Assembly (NCBI GenBank): GCA_018261935.1
Contig: JAGTRP010000025.1
Span: 1 to 46,092 of the forward strand
DNA: 46,092 bases
DNA from: Rhodocyclaceae bacterium
Lineage (GTDB): Bacteria; Pseudomonadota; Gammaproteobacteria; Burkholderiales; Rhodocyclaceae
Direction: 5' to 3'
The notes beneath the pieces were generated by a model. That model searched no databases. It was not told the DNA's origin and saw only the letters and a program-made list of their open reading frames with translations. Both the position numbers and the translations under genes were made by a program. Positions 14,662-24,230 of this stretch are shown here, piece after piece (position 1 is the first letter of the stretch; each line of letters opens with the position of its first letter).

Positions 14662-16194
14662 ATGAGCACGATCCGCCAGGACGATTTCATCCAGTCCATC
14701 GCTGATGCCTTCCAGTACATCAGCTGCTACCACCCCCTCGACTACATCAAGGCCCTCGGCACCGCCTACGAGCGCGAACAGAGCCCGGCGGCCAAGGATG
14801 CCATCGCCCAGATCCTGACCAATTCCCGCATGTGCGCCGAAGGCCGGCGCCCCATCTGCCAGGATACCGGCATCGCCGTGGTTTTCCTGAAGATCGGCAT
14901 GAATGCCAAATGGGATGCCAGGATGAGCATCCAGGAAATGGTCAATGAGGGCGTTCGCCGCGCCTACAACCATCCGGACAACAAGCTGCGGGCTTCTGTT
15001 CTGCTGGACCCGGCCGGCGCCCGCAAGAACTCCAAGGACAACACCCCGGCGGTCATCCACTACGAGATGGTGGAAGGCGACCACGTGGAAGTGATCTGCG
15101 CCGCCAAGGGCGGCGGCTCCGAGAACAAGTCCAAGTTCTACGCCCTCAACCCTTCCGACTCCATCGTGGACTGGGTCCTCAAGACCGTTCCCACCATGGG
15201 CGCCGGCTGGTGCCCCCCGGGCATCCTCGGCATCGGCATCGGCGGCACTCCGGAGAAGGCCATGCTGCTGGCCAAGGAATCCCTCATGGCGCCGGTGGAC
15301 ATCCATGAGCTGATCGCCCGCGGCCCCAGCAACCGGGTCGAGGAACTGCGCCTCGAGCTCTACGAGAAGGTCAATGCCCTGGGCATTGGCGCCCAGGGCC
15401 TGGGCGGCCTCACTACCGTCCTCGACGTCAAGATCCTGGACTACCCGACCCACGCCGCTTCCCTGCCGGTGGCGATGATTCCGAACTGCGCCGCCACCCG
15501 CCACGTCCACTTCCACCTGGACGGTTCCGGCCCGGCCCACCTGGAGCCCCCGAAGCTGGAAGACTGGCCCGCCGTGACCTGGAAGGCCGATACCAATGTC
15601 GCCACCCGGGTCGACCTGAACACCCTGACCAAGGAAGAAGTCGCTTCCTGGAAGCCCGGCCAGGTGCTGCTCCTGAACGGCAAGATGCTCACCGGCCGCG
15701 ATGCCGCCCACAAGCGCATTCACGACATGCTGGCCAAGGGAGAGCAGCTGCCCATCGACTTCACCAACCGGGTGATCTACTACGTCGGCCCCGTTGATCC
15801 GGTGCGCGACGAAGTGGTCGGCCCCGCCGGCCCGACCACCGCCACCCGCATGGATAAGTTCACCCGCATGATGCTGGAGAAGACCGGCCTCATCTCCATG
15901 GTCGGCAAGGCCGAGCGCGGCGCCATCGCCATCGATGCCATCAAGGACAACCAGTCGGCCTACCTGATGGCCGTGGGCGGCGCCGCCTACCTGGTGTCCA
16001 AGGCCATCAAGGCCGCCAAGGTGGTGGCCTTCGGCGACCTCGGCATGGAAGCCATCTACGAGTTCGACGTGCAGGACATGCCGGTGACCGTGGCCGTGGA
16101 TTCCAAAGGCACCTCGGTGCACAACACCGGCCCCGCCGAGTGGTGCGCCAAGATCGGGAAGATCCCCGTCGCCACCCTCCAGGGCGGCCACTAA
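14662..16194 (+). CDS. Fumarate hydratase, class I (single chain, [4Fe-4S])
   Basis: This 510-residue class I fumarase interconverts fumarate and malate in the TCA cycle. The N-terminal region has NSRMCAEGRRPICQDTG (C58, C66), which holds a cluster cysteine. NCAATRHVHF and the C-terminal SKGTSVHNTGP segments complete the class I pattern. Alpha and beta regions are on one chain, as in FumA/FumB. The ATG at 14662 with GGGAG upstream is chosen because an earlier in-frame ATG at 14587 adds a basic, non-conserved leader. It is divergent from acs. Oxygen-sensitive class I fumarases suit low-oxygen growth. A strong terminator follows at 16214-16239. Confidence 0.95.
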   Translation: MSTIRQDDFIQSIADAFQYISCYHPLDYIKALGTAYEREQSPAAKDAIAQILTNSRMCAEGRRPICQDTGIAVVFLKIGMNAKWDARMSIQEMVNEGVRRAYNHPDNKLRASVLLDPAGARKNSKDNTPAVIHYEMVEGDHVEVICAAKGGGSENKSKFYALNPSDSIVDWVLKTVPTMGAGWCPPGILGIGIGGTPEKAMLLAKESLMAPVDIHELIARGPSNRVEELRLELYEKVNALGIGAQGLGGLTTVLDVKILDYPTHAASLPVAMIPNCAATRHVHFHLDGSGPAHLEPPKLEDWPAVTWKADTNVATRVDLNTLTKEEVASWKPGQVLLLNGKMLTGRDAAHKRIHDMLAKGEQLPIDFTNRVIYYVGPVDPVRDEVVGPAGPTTATRMDKFTRMMLEKTGLISMVGKAERGAIAIDAIKDNQSAYLMAVGGAAYLVSKAIKAAKVVAFGDLGMEAIYEFDVQDMPVTVAVDSKGTSVHNTGPAEWCAKIGKIPVATLQGGH

Positions 16195-16213
16195 GCCTCC
16201 TGGAGCACGAAAG

Positions 16214-16239
16214 AGCCGGCCGCTGGCCGGCTTTTTTTT
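16214..16239 (+). terminator. Rho-independent terminator after fumarase
   Basis: The 8-bp perfect stem AGCCGGCC/GGCCGGCT with a GCT loop is followed by eight T residues (16232-16239). It begins 20 bases after the fumarase stop codon. Confidence 0.95.
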
Positions 16240-16263
16240 GCCCCGCCGGGAGGTCCTCCCCGC

Positions 16264-17028
16264 CTACCCCCGCAGCCGGTACCACAGCATGCCGACGGCC
16301 TCGTGGATGGCGATGCCGGACCTGTGCATCCCCTCATAGCGCGGCACGAAATCCAGCGCCATGAGCGGGCGGCGGCTGGCTAGAAAGGCGGTGGGCGCAG
16401 GCACCACCTCGAAGCCGGCGGCCTCGAAGGCGGCCACGGAACGGGGCATGTGCCAGGCGTGGGTCACCAGGGCGATCCGCCGCAGGCCCCGGGGCAGCAG
16501 GATGTCCGCCGAATAGACCGCATTCTCCCGGGTGGTGCGGGACTTGTCCTCGACCCAGCGGGCGGAAAGGCCGAAATCCCGGGCCAGGGCCGCCTCCATC
16601 GCCACCGCTTCCGGGCTGCCCCCGCCTTCCGGATTGCCGCCGGTAAGCAGCACCGGCTTGCCGGATTCCCGGGCCACCAGGGCGCCATAGCGCAGCCGGT
16701 CCAGGGTGAATTGCCGGACATCGTCGGCGCCGCCGAATTCCGGCGCCTGCCGATAACGCCCCCCAGCCAGGATCACCACCGCATCCACATCGAGGCCGGC
16801 CAGGCTTTCCTGGGGCAAGGCGGCGTACCGGCTTTCCAGGGGCTCCAGCAGGGCGTCGGCAACGATGGGCAGAGACTGGGCCGCCAGCAGGAAGAGCCCG
16901 AAGGCCATCGCTAGGCGCCCCAAGCGGGGCCGCCGACGCGCCGCCAGGAGCCCGAGAAAAGCGGGCAGCAGGCCGTTCAGGGGCGGCAGCAGAAAGCTGG
17001 CGACAAGATTCGTCAACAACCAGGACAT
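16264..17028 (-). CDS. YdcF/ElyC-family (DUF218) membrane protein
   Basis: This 254-residue protein has two N-terminal membrane segments (about 5-30 and 38-58) followed by a soluble DUF218 domain. Visible family features are [10 protein letters not shown], a LLTGGNPEG turn, the SRTTREN motif and [10 protein letters not shown] near the end. ElyC/YdcF proteins act in envelope and peptidoglycan or lipid-carrier homeostasis, but the reaction is not settled. The ATG at 17026-17028 is preferred, with GGAG about ten bases upstream; an in-frame TTG at 17046 would add six residues. It diverges from the menaquinone operon and converges on fumarase. No functional tie to either is evident. Confidence 0.85.
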   Translation of the reverse strand: MSWLLTNLVASFLLPPLNGLLPAFLGLLAARRRPRLGRLAMAFGLFLLAAQSLPIVADALLEPLESRYAALPQESLAGLDVDAVVILAGGRYRQAPEFGGADDVRQFTLDRLRYGALVARESGKPVLLTGGNPEGGGSPEAVAMEAALARDFGLSARWVEDKSRTTRENAVYSADILLPRGLRRIALVTHAWHMPRSVAAFEAAGFEVVPAPTAFLASRRPLMALDFVPRYEGMHRSGIAIHEAVGMLWYRLRG

Positions 17029-17158
17029 AGCAATGGCACTCCACAAAAAGATCCGCCGCGGCGGGTCAGCGATCTTGCCATGGGAATCCTCCTATGGCGA
17101 TCGTCTTTCCGATGCGATTAGAATCCAGCCCTCCATCCGTCATTTCCTGCCCCTGCCG

Positions 17159-17986
17159 ATGATCCGCACCGCCCTCGACTGGATTCCCCAGGCCAGCTAT
17201 TCCGACATACTGTTCGATGCCGCCGAAGGCATCGCCCGGATCACCATCAACCGCCCGGAGCGGCGCAACGCCTTTCGCCCCGAAACCGTGGAGCAGCTCA
17301 TCGACGCCTTCCACCGGGCCCATCGGGACAACGGCATCGGCGCCATCATCCTCACCGGCGCTGGCCACGAAGCCTTCTGTTCCGGGGGCGACCAGAAGGT
17401 CCGCGGCGAGGAAGGCTACATCGACGAAGGCGGCACCCCCCATCTCAACGTCCTCGACCTGCAGATGCAGATCCGGCGCCTGCCCAAGCCGGTAGTGGCC
17501 ATGGTGGCAGGCTACGCCATCGGCGGCGGCCACGTCCTGCACCTGGTGTGCGACCTCTCCATCGCCGCTGACAACGCCCGCTTCGGCCAGACCGGCCCCC
17601 GGGTGGGCAGCTTCGACGCCGGCCTCGGCGCCGGGCTCATGGCCCGCACCATCGGCCTCAAGCGGGCCAGGGAAATCTGGTTCCTCTGCCGCCAGTACGA
17701 CGCCGCCACCGCCCTCGAATGGGGCCTGGTCAACGCCGTGGTGCCGGTGGCCGAACTGGAAGAGACCACCGTCGCCTGGTGCCGGGAAATGCTCCAGCAC
17801 TCCCCCATGGCCCTGCGCATGATGAAGGCCGGCTTCAATGCCGACACCGACGGCCTGGCCGGCATCCAGGAGTTGGCCGGCAATGCCACCGGGCTTTTCT
17901 ACATGAGTGGGGAAGGCCAGGAAGGCCGCAACGCTTGGCTCGAGCGCCGCCCCCCCGATTTCGCCAAGTACCGCCGGCGGCCGTGA
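17159..17986 (+). CDS. menB: 1,4-dihydroxy-2-naphthoyl-CoA synthase
   Basis: This 275-residue crotonase-fold enzyme closes the second ring of menaquinone by cyclising o-succinylbenzoyl-CoA. The MenB signature is clear: [19 protein letters not shown] (75-79), the oxyanion region [11 protein letters not shown] and [12 protein letters not shown]. The ATG at 17159 has no obvious SD. An upstream in-frame extension would overlap the divergent ydcF-like gene and is not conserved-looking. A TAGAAT at 17119-17124 is a possible -10 box. It is the first gene of a five-gene operon. Its TGA overlaps the menC GTG (GTGA). Confidence 0.95.
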   Translation: MIRTALDWIPQASYSDILFDAAEGIARITINRPERRNAFRPETVEQLIDAFHRAHRDNGIGAIILTGAGHEAFCSGGDQKVRGEEGYIDEGGTPHLNVLDLQMQIRRLPKPVVAMVAGYAIGGGHVLHLVCDLSIAADNARFGQTGPRVGSFDAGLGAGLMARTIGLKRAREIWFLCRQYDAATALEWGLVNAVVPVAELEETTVAWCREMLQHSPMALRMMKAGFNADTDGLAGIQELAGNATGLFYMSGEGQEGRNAWLERRPPDFAKYRRRP

Positions 17987-18942
17987 GAATCGCTGCCGCC
18001 GGCTGGCATCCCTACCGGCTGCCCCTGCGTCAGCCCTGGGTGAGCGCCGCCGGCTGGCTGCGGGAACGCCGGGGCCGGCTCCTGCGTCTCGTCACCGAAG
18101 AGGGCCGCTGCGGCTGGGGTGACTGCGCCCCCTTTCCCGCCATCGGCATCGACCCGCGCAAAGCCCTTGCCCATGCCGAGGAATGCGCCCTCCTGGACCT
18201 GGCCGCCCAGGCCGCCGGCCTGCCCCTGGCCGCCTGGCTCCGGGGCGGCGAACCGGCAGCGGCGGCTATCCGCGTCAATGCGGCCCTGGGGGACATCCAC
18301 GCCCTCGCCCCGGAACAGATCGCCGCCGCCTGCGCCGCCGGTTTTCCGGTCCTCAAGGTCAAGGTCGGCCTGGAGCAGCCCGGAAACGAATTGGCCCGCC
18401 TGCGGGAACTCGCCGCCACCCTGCCACCGGGCGTGGCCCTCCGCCTGGATGCCAACCGGGCCTGGGACGAGGAGGCCGCCGCCCGCTTCCTGGCCGCCTG
18501 CACGGAACTGCCGGTGGAAGGCGTGGAGGAGCCCCTGCGCCACCCCGACGCCGGAACCCTTCGGCGGCTGCAGGCCGGCCTGCCCTTCCCCCTGGCCCTG
18601 GACGAATCCGCGGACTGCATCGGCGAGGCGCTATTCGCCGACCCGCCGGTACGCCGCCTGGTTCTCAAGCCAGCCCGCCACGGCGGTCTCCTGGCTGCGG
18701 CACGGATCGCCCTCGGCGCCCGGAAGGCGGGAATCGAATGCGTCGTCACGTCGGGCCTGGAAAGCGCCTGCGGCCTCGCCGCCAGCGCCCACCTGGCGGC
18801 CGCCATTGCCCCCGAGGCGGTCCACGGCCTCGCCACCGCCCACTGGTTCGTCCGCGACACCGGCCGGCCGCCCGCCATTGCCCGGGGACGCCTCCGGCTA
18901 TCCCCAACCCCCGGCATCGGCTTCGCCGCCGGGTTTTCTTGA
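17983..18942 (+). CDS. menC: o-Succinylbenzoate synthase
   Basis: This 319-residue enolase-superfamily enzyme dehydrates SHCHC to o-succinylbenzoate. Catalytic lysines K125 and K127 (LKVKVG), metal ligands D156 (RLDANRAW), E182 (VEEPL) and D207 (ALDES), and K229 (LKPARHGG) are all visible, so it should be active. The GTG start at 17983 overlaps the menB stop codon, which implies coupled translation. An alternative upstream start would run through menB in another frame and is rejected. Next is menE after 48 nt, with its own candidate -10 element in that gap. Confidence 0.94.
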   Translation: MRIAAAGWHPYRLPLRQPWVSAAGWLRERRGRLLRLVTEEGRCGWGDCAPFPAIGIDPRKALAHAEECALLDLAAQAAGLPLAAWLRGGEPAAAAIRVNAALGDIHALAPEQIAAACAAGFPVLKVKVGLEQPGNELARLRELAATLPPGVALRLDANRAWDEEAAARFLAACTELPVEGVEEPLRHPDAGTLRRLQAGLPFPLALDESADCIGEALFADPPVRRLVLKPARHGGLLAAARIALGARKAGIECVVTSGLESACGLAASAHLAAAIAPEAVHGLATAHWFVRDTGRPPAIARGRLRLSPTPGIGFAAGFS

Positions 18943-18975
18943 TCCATCTTGGCTCCGTCATGTGACATCGGTATT

Positions 18976-18981
18976 TATAAT
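18976..18981 (+). promoter_or_regulatory. Candidate -10 box (TATAAT) just before menE
   Basis: A consensus TATAAT ends nine bases before the menE ATG. The predicted transcription start near 18988 would give a leader of only a few bases. No convincing -35 hexamer lies 16-18 bp upstream and no SD precedes menE, so this may be an internal, near-leaderless promoter. Confidence 0.4.
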
Positions 18982-18990
18982 CGGCGCCCT

Positions 18991-20292
18991 ATGAGCGACC
19001 CCATCCTCACCCTTGCCCCGCACCTGGAAAGCGCTGCCCGCCTTACGCCGGCGGCGCCGGCCCTGCTGACGTCCGGAGGGGATTGGGACTTTGCCGGGCT
19101 GTGGCGGGAAATTGGCCGGCAGGCCGCCGACCTGACCTTTTCCCATACCCCCCTGCCCCTGGCGGCCGGCAGCACTGCCCTGGCTTTTGCCGCCTACGCC
19201 TGCAGCCTGGCCGGCCGCCCCCTGTGGCCCCTGGACCCGGAGAAGCCGGCTCCGGCGCCAGCCCGGGCACCGGCCACCGCCCCCGGCACCGCCCTGGTCA
19301 TTTCCACCAGCGGCAGCGAAGGCGAGCCCAAGGCCGCCATGCTTTCCGCCGCCAATCTCGACGCGGCCGCCGCCGCTTCCAATGTTCGCCTGCCCCTCGG
19401 TCCCGGGGATATCTGGCTCGACTGCCTGCCCCTGTTCCACATCGGTGGGCAGTCCATCCTCTGGCGCTGCGCCCGGGCCGGGGCCGCCGTCCTGCTCCAC
19501 GAGGGCTTCGACGCCGGGTCCGTGGTCCGGGACCTGGCGGCCCGGCGGGTCACCCACCTTTCCCTGGTGCCAGCCATGCTGGCCCGGCTCCTCGACCTGG
19601 ACGCCGCGCCCCCGCCCTTCCTGCGCTGTGTCCTGGTGGGCGGCGCCGCCCTGTCCAAACCCCTGTACGAACGGGCCATGGCCGCCGGCTGGCCCCTTTT
19701 CCCCACCTACGGCATGAGCGAAACAGCCGCCCAGGTGGCGACCTTCGACCCGGCCTCGGGGACCTGGGAAGAAGGGCTGGTGGGCCACCCGCTGCCGGGA
19801 AACGAGGTGTCGATCGGCACCGACGGCCGCGTCCGCCTGCGCGGCCCCCAGGTCATGCTGGGCTACCTCGAACCCGGCGGCCGGGCCGGCGTCGGGCTGG
19901 AGGACGGCTGGTTCGCCACCGGCGACCTGGGCCGCATCGAGGCCGACGGATGCCTCCGCATCCTCGGCCGGGCCGATGCCATGCTGGTGAGCGGCGGCAG
20001 CAACGTCCATCCCCTGGCGGTGGAATCCTGCCTCGCCGCCTGCCCCGGCATCGCCGACGTGGCGGTAGCCGGCCTGCCCCACCCGGTCTGGGGAGATCTC
20101 GTGGTTGCCCTGGTGGTGGGCGAAGCCAGCGACCAGCACATCCTCGACTGGAGCCGCGCCCGCCTGCCGGCGGCGGCCCGTCCCCGGCGCATCGTCCGGC
20201 TGGAGCGCCTGCCCCGCAACGCCATGGGCAAGCTGGAAAGGGGTGCCCTGCGGGCCTTCCTGGGCCAGCTGGATTGCGGGGTGGCAGCGTGA
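18991..20292 (+). CDS. menE: o-Succinylbenzoate-CoA ligase
   Basis: This 433-residue adenylate-forming ligase attaches CoA to o-succinylbenzoate. The ATP-binding motif ISTSGSEGEPKAAML is at 104-118, YGMSETAAQ in the middle and the catalytic C-terminal lysine is K414 (NAMGKLERG). It is slightly short for the superfamily but normal for MenE. The ATG at 18991 is favoured over upstream in-frame codons because it matches the family N-terminus and follows a TATAAT. Its stop overlaps the menF GTG (GTGA). Confidence 0.93.
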   Translation: MSDPILTLAPHLESAARLTPAAPALLTSGGDWDFAGLWREIGRQAADLTFSHTPLPLAAGSTALAFAAYACSLAGRPLWPLDPEKPAPAPARAPATAPGTALVISTSGSEGEPKAAMLSAANLDAAAAASNVRLPLGPGDIWLDCLPLFHIGGQSILWRCARAGAAVLLHEGFDAGSVVRDLAARRVTHLSLVPAMLARLLDLDAAPPPFLRCVLVGGAALSKPLYERAMAAGWPLFPTYGMSETAAQVATFDPASGTWEEGLVGHPLPGNEVSIGTDGRVRLRGPQVMLGYLEPGGRAGVGLEDGWFATGDLGRIEADGCLRILGRADAMLVSGGSNVHPLAVESCLAACPGIADVAVAGLPHPVWGDLVVALVVGEASDQHILDWSRARLPAAARPRRIVRLERLPRNAMGKLERGALRAFLGQLDCGVAA

Positions 20293-21626
20293 TCCGCCGG
20301 CTGCGCCAACTCCTGCGGGACCAGGACCTGGGCGCACGCCTGGCGGCCCAGGCCGCCGGCGCCCCCGCCTCGGCCCTGGTAAGCCTGACCCTGGACCTCG
20401 GCCCCGGCCAGGACGACTGGCTGGCCCTGCTGCCGCACCGGGGCGAGCATTTCTGGTATTGGGCCCGGCCCGGGCAAGGCCACTACCGCCTGGGCCTGGG
20501 CCAGGCCCTCCATGTCGCCAGTGCCGGTCCGAATCGCTTTGCCGCCCTGGACAACACCTTTTCCGGCATCGTCCGCCAATGGCGCCACGAGGAAGGGCTG
20601 CCCCAGGCCTTCCTGGGCTTTGCCTTCGCCGAGGGCACCCGCTCCGAATTCCCCAACGCCCTGCTCGCCATCCCAGCCATCCTGCTGGAATCCCGCCGGG
20701 GCCGCTGCACCGCCACCGTCACGGCCCTGGCCGCCACCCTCGACCAGGCCGCCGATGCCTGGACCGGGCTACTGACGGAAAACCCGCAGCCGGCAGGCGC
20801 TTGCAATGTCCGCCGGATAGCGCAGCCGCTGGCGGACCAGGCCTGGACCGCCCGGGTCGGCGCCGCCCTGAGGAACATCGCCGCCGGCGGCCTGGACAAG
20901 CTGGTCCTGGCCCGCAGCACCCGTCTGGCGGCCGACCGCCCGTTCGCCGCCGCCCCGGTCCTCGCCGCTCTCCTGGGGCGCCAGGCCGGCAGCACCATCT
21001 ACGCCTATGGCAACCGGCAGGCCATCTTTCTCGGCGCCTCGCCGGAGCGTCTGGTGGCCCTCGACGGGGGCAGGGCCGAGGCCGACGCCCTGGCCGGCAC
21101 GGCCTGGCCGGGATCGGCCCGGCTCGACGCCGACAAGAATGCCCGCGAGCAGTCCCTGGTGGCGGAAGCGGTGCGCAAGGCGCTGGCGCCCCTGTGCACC
21201 GCCATTGCCGAATCGGGGGCGCCGCAGCCTCTCCGCCTCGGGCATCTCAGCCATCTGCGCAGCGCCATCGGCGGCCCGGTCCGCTCCGGGGTCACCCTTT
21301 TCGATCTGGTCCGCGCCCTCCATCCCACGCCGGCGGTGGGCGGCTCGCCGACGGCGGCGGCCCTGGACTGGCTGCGCGGCCACGGCGAGCAGCGCGGCGG
21401 CTGGTATAGCGGCGGCTTCGGCTGCATCGGCGCCGACGGCGACGGGGAGATTGCCGTCGCCCTGCGCTCCGCCCTCATTTCCGGCGACCAGGCCGAACTC
21501 CATGCCGGGGCGGGCATCGTCGCCGGCTCGGACCCGGAGCAGGAATTCCTGGAAACGGAAGCCAAGCTCGCCACCCTCCTCGAGGCCCTGCGGGAACCGG
21601 CCTGGGAAGAAAGGACTGGAACCTGA
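20289..21626 (+). CDS. menF: Isochorismate synthase, menaquinone-type
   Basis: This 445-residue chorismate-utilising enzyme converts chorismate to isochorismate, the entry step of menaquinone synthesis. Visible family motifs are FLGASPERLV, LAGTAWPG, LHPTPAVGGSP and the C-terminal AGAGIVAGSDPEQEFLETEAKL-type segment. The GTG start at 20289 overlaps the menE stop codon. An EntC-type siderophore enzyme is possible by sequence family, but the operon context with menD two bases downstream makes MenF the natural call. The N-terminal third is poorly conserved, as is usual. Confidence 0.92.
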   Translation: MIRRLRQLLRDQDLGARLAAQAAGAPASALVSLTLDLGPGQDDWLALLPHRGEHFWYWARPGQGHYRLGLGQALHVASAGPNRFAALDNTFSGIVRQWRHEEGLPQAFLGFAFAEGTRSEFPNALLAIPAILLESRRGRCTATVTALAATLDQAADAWTGLLTENPQPAGACNVRRIAQPLADQAWTARVGAALRNIAAGGLDKLVLARSTRLAADRPFAAAPVLAALLGRQAGSTIYAYGNRQAIFLGASPERLVALDGGRAEADALAGTAWPGSARLDADKNAREQSLVAEAVRKALAPLCTAIAESGAPQPLRLGHLSHLRSAIGGPVRSGVTLFDLVRALHPTPAVGGSPTAAALDWLRGHGEQRGGWYSGGFGCIGADGDGEIAVALRSALISGDQAELHAGAGIVAGSDPEQEFLETEAKLATLLEALREPAWEERTGT

Positions 21627-21628
21627 CC

Positions 21629-23332
21629 ATGGATACGGGAAGCCTCAATTTCGCCTGGTTCCAGGCCCTGGTCGGCGGTTTCGCCGGCGCCGGGGTACGC
21701 CATGCCGTCATCTCGCCGGGATCCCGCTCGACTCCCCTGGCCCTGGCCCTGCTGCGCCAGCCGGGAATGGATTGCCGCATCATTATCGACGAGCGCAGCG
21801 CCGCCTTCTTCGCCCTCGGCATAGCCAAAGCCACGGGCCGGCCCGTGCTGATCCTGGCCACATCCGGCAGCGCCCCGGCCAACTGGCTGCCGGCGGTGGT
21901 CGAGGCCAGCCAGGCGGCCATTCCCCTCCTCCTCCTCTCCGCCGACCGGCCGCCGGAACTGCACGGCTGCGGCGCCAACCAGACGGTGGACCAGGTGAAG
22001 CTCTTCGGCAGCCACGTCCGGGCCTGCCATGCCCTCGGCGCGCCCGACGCCGGCTTCGATCCGGGCTACCTGCACCGGCTTGCCGCCCGGGCTGCCGAGC
22101 AGGCCGCCTGGCCCCTGCCGGGGCCGGTCCATCTCAACCTGCCATGCCGCGAGCCCCTGCTGCCCCCCGGCGGCACACCGCTGCCGCCGGCTGTGCCGGC
22201 CATCCCGGTGGAGCATCCCCGTCCTCTGCCGCCCGGAGAGGCCATCGCCCGCCTCGCCGCCTCCCTATCCGGCCGGCCGGGGGCCATCGTCTGCGGCGAA
22301 GCGGACTACCCGGAGGGTTTTTCCGACGCCGTCGCCACCCTGGCCGCCCGGCTCGCCTGCCCCGTCCTGGCCGAGCCCCTGTCGAACCTGCGCTTCGGCC
22401 CCCACGACCGCTCCCATATCCTCTGCCGCTACGACGGCTGGCTGCGCAACCCGGCGTTCGTCGCTGGCCACCGCCCGGAATGGCTGCTGCGTTTCGGGGC
22501 CTTCCCGGTGGGCCGCAGCCTGCAGGGCTTTGTTGCCACAGCCAGCCGAACCACCGCCCTGGTGGACCCGTTGCCCCGCTGGAACGACCCGTCCCACCGG
22601 GTTACCGACCTGCTGCGCGCCGACCCGCTGGCGACCTGCGAAGCCCTGCTGGAGGAGCCCCTGGCGGCAGCGCCCGGGCAGTGGATGGAAGACTTCCGGC
22701 AAGCCGATTCCGCCGCCGCCCACACCGGGGAAGACGACGCCACCTTCGAAGGCCAGCTGCTGCCGGCCCTCCTCGCCGTCCTGCCGGAAAATTGTCCGGT
22801 CTTCGTCGGCAATTCGATGCTCATCCGCGACCTGGACGCTTTCAGCGGCAAAGGCGCCAGGCCGATCCGCTTCCACGGCAACCGGGGGGCCAGCGGCATC
22901 GACGGCAATGTCTCCACCGCCCTCGGCATCGCCGCCGCCCGGGGCCGGTTGGTGGCCTTCCTGGGCGACCTCACCTGCCAGCACGACCTGGGAGGCCTGG
23001 CGGCGGCCCGGGGCCTCAGCGCCGTGGTGGTGGTCATGAACAATGGCGGCGGCGGCATTTTCGACCATCTGCCCCAGGCGGCCCTGCCCGAATTCGAAGC
23101 CGGGTGGCTGACGCCGCAGGCCATCGATTTCGCCGCTGCGGCCGCGGCTTTCGGCCTCGCCTACGCCCGGGCCGATGGCCGGCGGGACGGCGTCGCAGCG
23201 CTCCGAACCGCCCTGGAAACGGGGGGACCTCATCTCCTCGAAGTGATCATCGACCGCCGGGACAGCCTGGCCCGGCACCGGGACTATTGGCGCCGCTGCA
23301 TGGAGGCGGCGCTTCTACCGGCCCAGGGCTAA
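21629..23332 (+). CDS. menD: SEPHCHC synthase (menaquinone)
   Basis: This 567-residue thiamine-diphosphate enzyme adds the succinyl-semialdehyde unit from 2-oxoglutarate to isochorismate. The N-terminal HAVISPGSRSTPLALAL and DERSAAFFALG (E55, the ThDP-activating Glu) are present. The C-terminal ThDP motif runs from GDLTCQHDLGG to NNGGGGIF. The ATG lies two bases after the menF stop. It is the last gene of the operon. menH, menA and menG/ubiE are not in this window. The gene converges on the HDOD gene with only seven bases between stop codons and no terminator. Confidence 0.96.
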   Translation: MDTGSLNFAWFQALVGGFAGAGVRHAVISPGSRSTPLALALLRQPGMDCRIIIDERSAAFFALGIAKATGRPVLILATSGSAPANWLPAVVEASQAAIPLLLLSADRPPELHGCGANQTVDQVKLFGSHVRACHALGAPDAGFDPGYLHRLAARAAEQAAWPLPGPVHLNLPCREPLLPPGGTPLPPAVPAIPVEHPRPLPPGEAIARLAASLSGRPGAIVCGEADYPEGFSDAVATLAARLACPVLAEPLSNLRFGPHDRSHILCRYDGWLRNPAFVAGHRPEWLLRFGAFPVGRSLQGFVATASRTTALVDPLPRWNDPSHRVTDLLRADPLATCEALLEEPLAAAPGQWMEDFRQADSAAAHTGEDDATFEGQLLPALLAVLPENCPVFVGNSMLIRDLDAFSGKGARPIRFHGNRGASGIDGNVSTALGIAAARGRLVAFLGDLTCQHDLGGLAAARGLSAVVVVMNNGGGGIFDHLPQAALPEFEAGWLTPQAIDFAAAAAAFGLAYARADGRRDGVAALRTALETGGPHLLEVIIDRRDSLARHRDYWRRCMEAALLPAQG

Positions 23333-23339
23333 TGCCAGG

Positions 23340-24230
23340 TCAGGCGGCGTCTTCCTGCGCCAGAAAGTCGCGGACGGCGGCCTGGAGTTCGGCGAAATCG
23401 GCGGGGGAAATGGCCAGGATTTCCAGGCTGGCCTCCCCCATCTTCGTCCACTCGCAGCAACAACCCCGCCCAGTGGCGTCCTGGATCAGCTTTTCAGCTA
23501 CCTGGGCAAGGCAGATGAGGCGGCGCGAGGTTGGCGAGAAGGCACCGGCCCCCGCCCGCAGGGAGACGAAATCATGGTGGTGGCGTATCGCCACGCAGGT
23601 ATTCTCGGGCAGCCACCAGGACTGTCCGAGGAGGCAGCCGATGACGGCATGGTTGGTCGGGTGGCATAACTCCTCCACCTCGGTGAACAAGCGCTCGGGA
23701 TCGGCGTTGGCCTTGGCCAGGGTGTCGAAATAGCCGGGGAACCGGCGCGCCATGATGGGGATGCCGCAATCCCGGAATAGGCTGAAGGTATAGGCGTCCT
23801 CGGAGAGCACCTCGTCCCTTGCCCCAATCTGCTGCACCAGCCAGCCGGAGACCTGGGCCACCCGGGCCGAGGCGTCCCAGAAACGCTCGAGCCGGGGCAG
23901 CGGCGGCAGGACCTTGCGCAGGACGATGGTGGCGATGGCGGAGGAAATGGCGTTGAGGCCGAGCATGGAAAGGGCGCTCTGCACCGTCCTCGCTCTCTGC
24001 CGGTAACCGAAGAAAGGCGAATTCGCCAGCTTGAGCAGGCTGCCGGCAATGCTCACGTCGGCGCTGATGATGGCCGCCAGGCGCCGGAAGTCCGGCTCGT
24101 CGCGCTGCACTTCCCCTGCCACCTTCTCGAGGATGGCCGGCCGGGGCGGGATGCCCAACTGGCGGATAGACTTGGCCAAGTGGTCGTCCAGGGGAGCGGA
24201 AGCATTCGGGTTTCGGGTATCTGTGTTCAT
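23340..24230 (-). CDS. HDOD domain protein
   Basis: This 296-residue cytosolic protein has an HDOD fold from about residue 25 to 225. Typical landmarks are LPPRP-like IPPRPAILEKV, ISADVSIAGSLLKLANSPFFG, SALSMLGLNAI and HHHDF. HDOD proteins are related to HD hydrolases but usually lack metal-dependent phosphodiesterase activity and act as regulators, often in c-di-GMP or stress networks. The ATG at 24228-24230 overlaps the stop codon of the GGDEF-EAL gene (ATGA), so the two products are likely made together. The C-terminus has an unusual CCCEW cysteine run of unknown meaning. Confidence 0.88.
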   Translation of the reverse strand: MNTDTRNPNASAPLDDHLAKSIRQLGIPPRPAILEKVAGEVQRDEPDFRRLAAIISADVSIAGSLLKLANSPFFGYRQRARTVQSALSMLGLNAISSAIATIVLRKVLPPLPRLERFWDASARVAQVSGWLVQQIGARDEVLSEDAYTFSLFRDCGIPIMARRFPGYFDTLAKANADPERLFTEVEELCHPTNHAVIGCLLGQSWWLPENTCVAIRHHHDFVSLRAGAGAFSPTSRRLICLAQVAEKLIQDATGRGCCCEWTKMGEASLEILAISPADFAELQAAVRDFLAQEDAA

